Of a stretch of 6,744 nt of DNA, positions 5,242 through 6,744 are shown one piece after another (the first letter of the stretch is position 1; every line of letters starts with the position of its first letter). The notes beneath the pieces were generated by a model, which worked only from the letters and a program-made list of their open reading frames with translations, made no database searches and had not been told where the DNA came from. A program made the position numbers and the translations under genes. The DNA comes from Alphaproteobacteria bacterium. GTDB taxonomy: Bacteria > Pseudomonadota > Alphaproteobacteria > Rhizobiales > Rhizobiaceae. The DNA is taken from assembly GCA_017308345.1 (NCBI GenBank), contig JAFKFE010000267.1, positions 1 to 6,744 on the forward strand, given 5' to 3'.

Positions 5242-6492
5242 ATGAGCAGGAGAAGGATCGGCCTAGCCCTCGCGGCCGCCTCTTTCGCATGGGGATTCGC
5301 ATCAAGCGTGGCGCATGCCACCGACATCTCGTTCTGGACCTGGCGCCAGGAAGACAAGGCCGCCTACAATGAGCTCTTCGCCGACTTCACCAAGGCCAAT
5401 CCGGACATCCACGTGAAATTCGAGTCCTTCCCGGACGAGAATTACCCGACCATCGTCTCGACCGCGCTGGCCGGCGGCAAGGGCGGCGACGTCATCCACA
5501 CCCACGCCTATGGCTGGCTCGAGCAGTTCGTGAAGGCCGGCTATTTCGAGCCGCTGGACATGGCGACCGTGCCCTCGCTCGCCAACCAGCCGGCGGATGC
5601 GTTGGTGTCCGGCACCTACCGCGCCGACAAGAAAGTCTATTCCCTGCCCTTCGCCTCGCAGACGCTTGGCCTGTTCATCAACAAGGACGTCTTCGCCAAG
5701 GCCGGGCTGACGCCGCCGACCACCTGGGACGAGTTCATCACCGTCAGCAAGGCGCTGAAGGAAAAGGGCATCTATCCCCTGGCCAACGGCATGGGCACCA
5801 GCTGGTTCAACGAGATGTTCGTGGCCATCTTCACCAATCCATTCCTCGGCCAGGACTTCGTCGGCGACCTGACCAGCGGCAAGACCACCTTCAAGGACCC
5901 ACGTTATGTCGCGGCACTCGGCAAGCTGCTGGAATTGCGCCCCTATATGCCCGACGGCTTCGAAGGCATCGACTATGACACCGCCGGCCAGCTGTTCCTG
6001 AGCGGCAAGGCGGCGATGCTCGCCGGCGGCAGTTTCGACATCGCCACCTACCGGTCGCAGAACCCGTCCATCAACATGGACTTCGTGGCCCCGCCGATGG
6101 CCAAGGCCGGCGACACGCCGCAGGCCACCAAGTTCTTCGACGGCGGCTACGCGGTCAATTCCAAGTCGGCCAACAAGGAAGCGGCGCTCAAGCTGGTCAA
6201 CTGGATGGGCACCAAGGAGTTCGGCGACAAGTTCTCCGCGCTTCTCGGCAACATCTCGCCGATCAAGGGCGTGGTCATCAAGGACGAGCTTCTGTCGCAT
6301 GTCGCCAAGTTGAACGAGACGGCGATGCCGCATATCAATGTCGTCTATTTCCGCTTCGAGAAGCGAACGGGATCGGAACTGCTGCAGGGCGATATCACCA
6401 AGATGATGTCCGGATCGATCACGCCGGACCAGCTTGCCGCCGACCTGACCGACGGCCTCGCCAAATGGTATAAGCCGTTCCAGGGCAAGTGA
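5242..6492 (+). CDS. Periplasmic sugar-binding protein of an ABC importer
   Basis: The 416-residue product is a family 1 extracellular solute-binding protein (MalE/UgpB-like), which captures a sugar in the periplasm and delivers it to the membrane permeases. A Sec signal peptide is clear: basic MSRRR, a hydrophobic core (about 6-24) and an AHA cleavage site, so the mature protein should begin near Thr27. There is no lipobox Cys, consistent with a free periplasmic protein of a Gram-negative cell. Family landmarks are DISFWTWRQEDK (28-39), the hinge stretch YSLPFASQTLGLFINKDVF (133-151) followed by TPPTTWDEF (157-165), and LFLSGKAAMLAGGSFDI (251-267). Tryptophans and other aromatics (Trp32, Trp34, Trp92, Trp188) could line the sugar site. 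GGGAG lies 8 bases before the ATG. The permease gene begins one base after the stop. The kinase and SIS neighbours suggest an amino-sugar or its oligomer; this is inference. Confidence 0.93.
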   Translation: MSRRRIGLALAAASFAWGFASSVAHATDISFWTWRQEDKAAYNELFADFTKANPDIHVKFESFPDENYPTIVSTALAGGKGGDVIHTHAYGWLEQFVKAGYFEPLDMATVPSLANQPADALVSGTYRADKKVYSLPFASQTLGLFINKDVFAKAGLTPPTTWDEFITVSKALKEKGIYPLANGMGTSWFNEMFVAIFTNPFLGQDFVGDLTSGKTTFKDPRYVAALGKLLELRPYMPDGFEGIDYDTAGQLFLSGKAAMLAGGSFDIATYRSQNPSINMDFVAPPMAKAGDTPQATKFFDGGYAVNSKSANKEAALKLVNWMGTKEFGDKFSALLGNISPIKGVVIKDELLSHVAKLNETAMPHINVVYFRFEKRTGSELLQGDITKMMSGSITPDQLAADLTDGLAKWYKPFQGK

Positions 6493-6493
6493 A

Positions 6494-6744
6494 ATGACGG
6501 ACGGCCCGCGCCACAGCGAAAGATCTTTTCCGTGGCGCCGGTCGCTCTGGATTGCCGCGCTGCTCACGCCGGCGCTGGTGGTCATGGTGCTGTTCGTGCT
6601 GTGGCCGCTCCTGTCGGCCTTCCGCCTCGCCTTCTATGAATTCAACGGTTTGCGGCCGTCCGGTTTCATCGGGCTTGAAAACTTCCGCCAGGTCCTGTTC
6701 GAAAAGCCCTACAGCGACTGGACCTACAACGCGCTGAAGCACAA
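6494..6744 (+). CDS. ABC sugar permease, MalF/UgpA type (cut by window end)
   Basis: Only the first 83 residues are present; the frame is open at the right edge. The start ATG follows the binding-protein stop by one base (TGA-A-ATG), with AGGG 8 bases upstream inside the preceding gene, so the two are translationally close and surely one operon. A short basic cytoplasmic N-terminus (residues 1-17, with several Arg) leads into a hydrophobic first membrane segment at about 19-43 (LWIAALLTPALVVMVLFVLW). FYEFNGLRPSGFIGLENFRQVL (47-68) is the typical periplasmic stretch of the first permease in carbohydrate ABC systems (CUT1). It would pair with a MalG-type permease and an ATPase expected downstream. 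Confidence 0.9.
   Translation, partial: MTDGPRHSERSFPWRRSLWIAALLTPALVVMVLFVLWPLLSAFRLAFYEFNGLRPSGFIGLENFRQVLFEKPYSDWTYNALKH

Noticed and set aside
5302..6585. Long minus-strand open frame (427 codons) opposite the binding-protein gene
   Set aside because: The composition is low in structure and no family is recognisable. It is antisense to a clear solute-binding protein and runs over the permease start.
1..6744. CRISPR array, tRNA/rRNA genes, insertion sequences, toxin-antitoxin or defence genes
   Set aside because: No spaced direct repeats, tRNA-like folds, transposase motifs or terminal inverted repeats were seen. All sizeable stretches are explained by the seven genes and their control gaps.

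Overview
The window is high-GC, densely coded DNA. Codon use, gene families and layout suggest an alphaproteobacterium of the Hyphomicrobiales, and the style is that of Mesorhizobium or a relative. That placement comes from general resemblance, not from a marker gene. I find seven protein-coding genes, one of them cut by the right edge. I see no RNA gene, mobile element or CRISPR array.

Left module (1 to about 1771): a LysR-type regulator on the minus strand faces away from an FMN-dependent NADH azoreductase/quinone reductase (azoR) on the plus strand. The 115-base gap between them holds a textbook LysR-type box (ATC-N9-GAT), a second T-N11-A inverted repeat, and a consensus TATAAT promoter element for the regulator. 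The likely picture is a one-target redox-defence unit in which the LysR protein represses itself and controls azoR. A strong hairpin after azoR has T-tracts on both strands and can end transcription from both converging sides.

Right module (about 1790 to the right edge): a sugar, probably amino-sugar, uptake and catabolism locus. On the minus strand, in order of transcription, lie a BadF/NAGK-type sugar kinase, a SIS-domain protein resembling the isomerase half of GlmS (candidate amino-sugar-phosphate deaminase/isomerase), and a ROK-family repressor. Divergent from the kinase, on the plus strand, are a periplasmic sugar-binding protein and the start of a MalF/UgpA-type permease. These look like the first two genes of an ABC importer whose remaining parts lie beyond the window. 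A 23-base near-perfect palindrome in the kinase/binding-protein gap is the best candidate operator for the ROK repressor. It would cover the kinase -10 and sit near the binding-protein -35.

Together the second module reads as: binding protein and permeases import the sugar, the kinase phosphorylates it, and the SIS protein converts the sugar phosphate (deamination/isomerisation if the substrate is glucosamine-like). The ROK protein, which appears to have lost kinase residues and the usual zinc-binding cysteine cluster, represses both arms until the sugar or its derivative appears. The genes are of known families. The points worth a second look are the operator, the degenerate ROK protein, the unresolved substrate and some start-codon choices. 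I found no convincing sign of an entirely new type of system.
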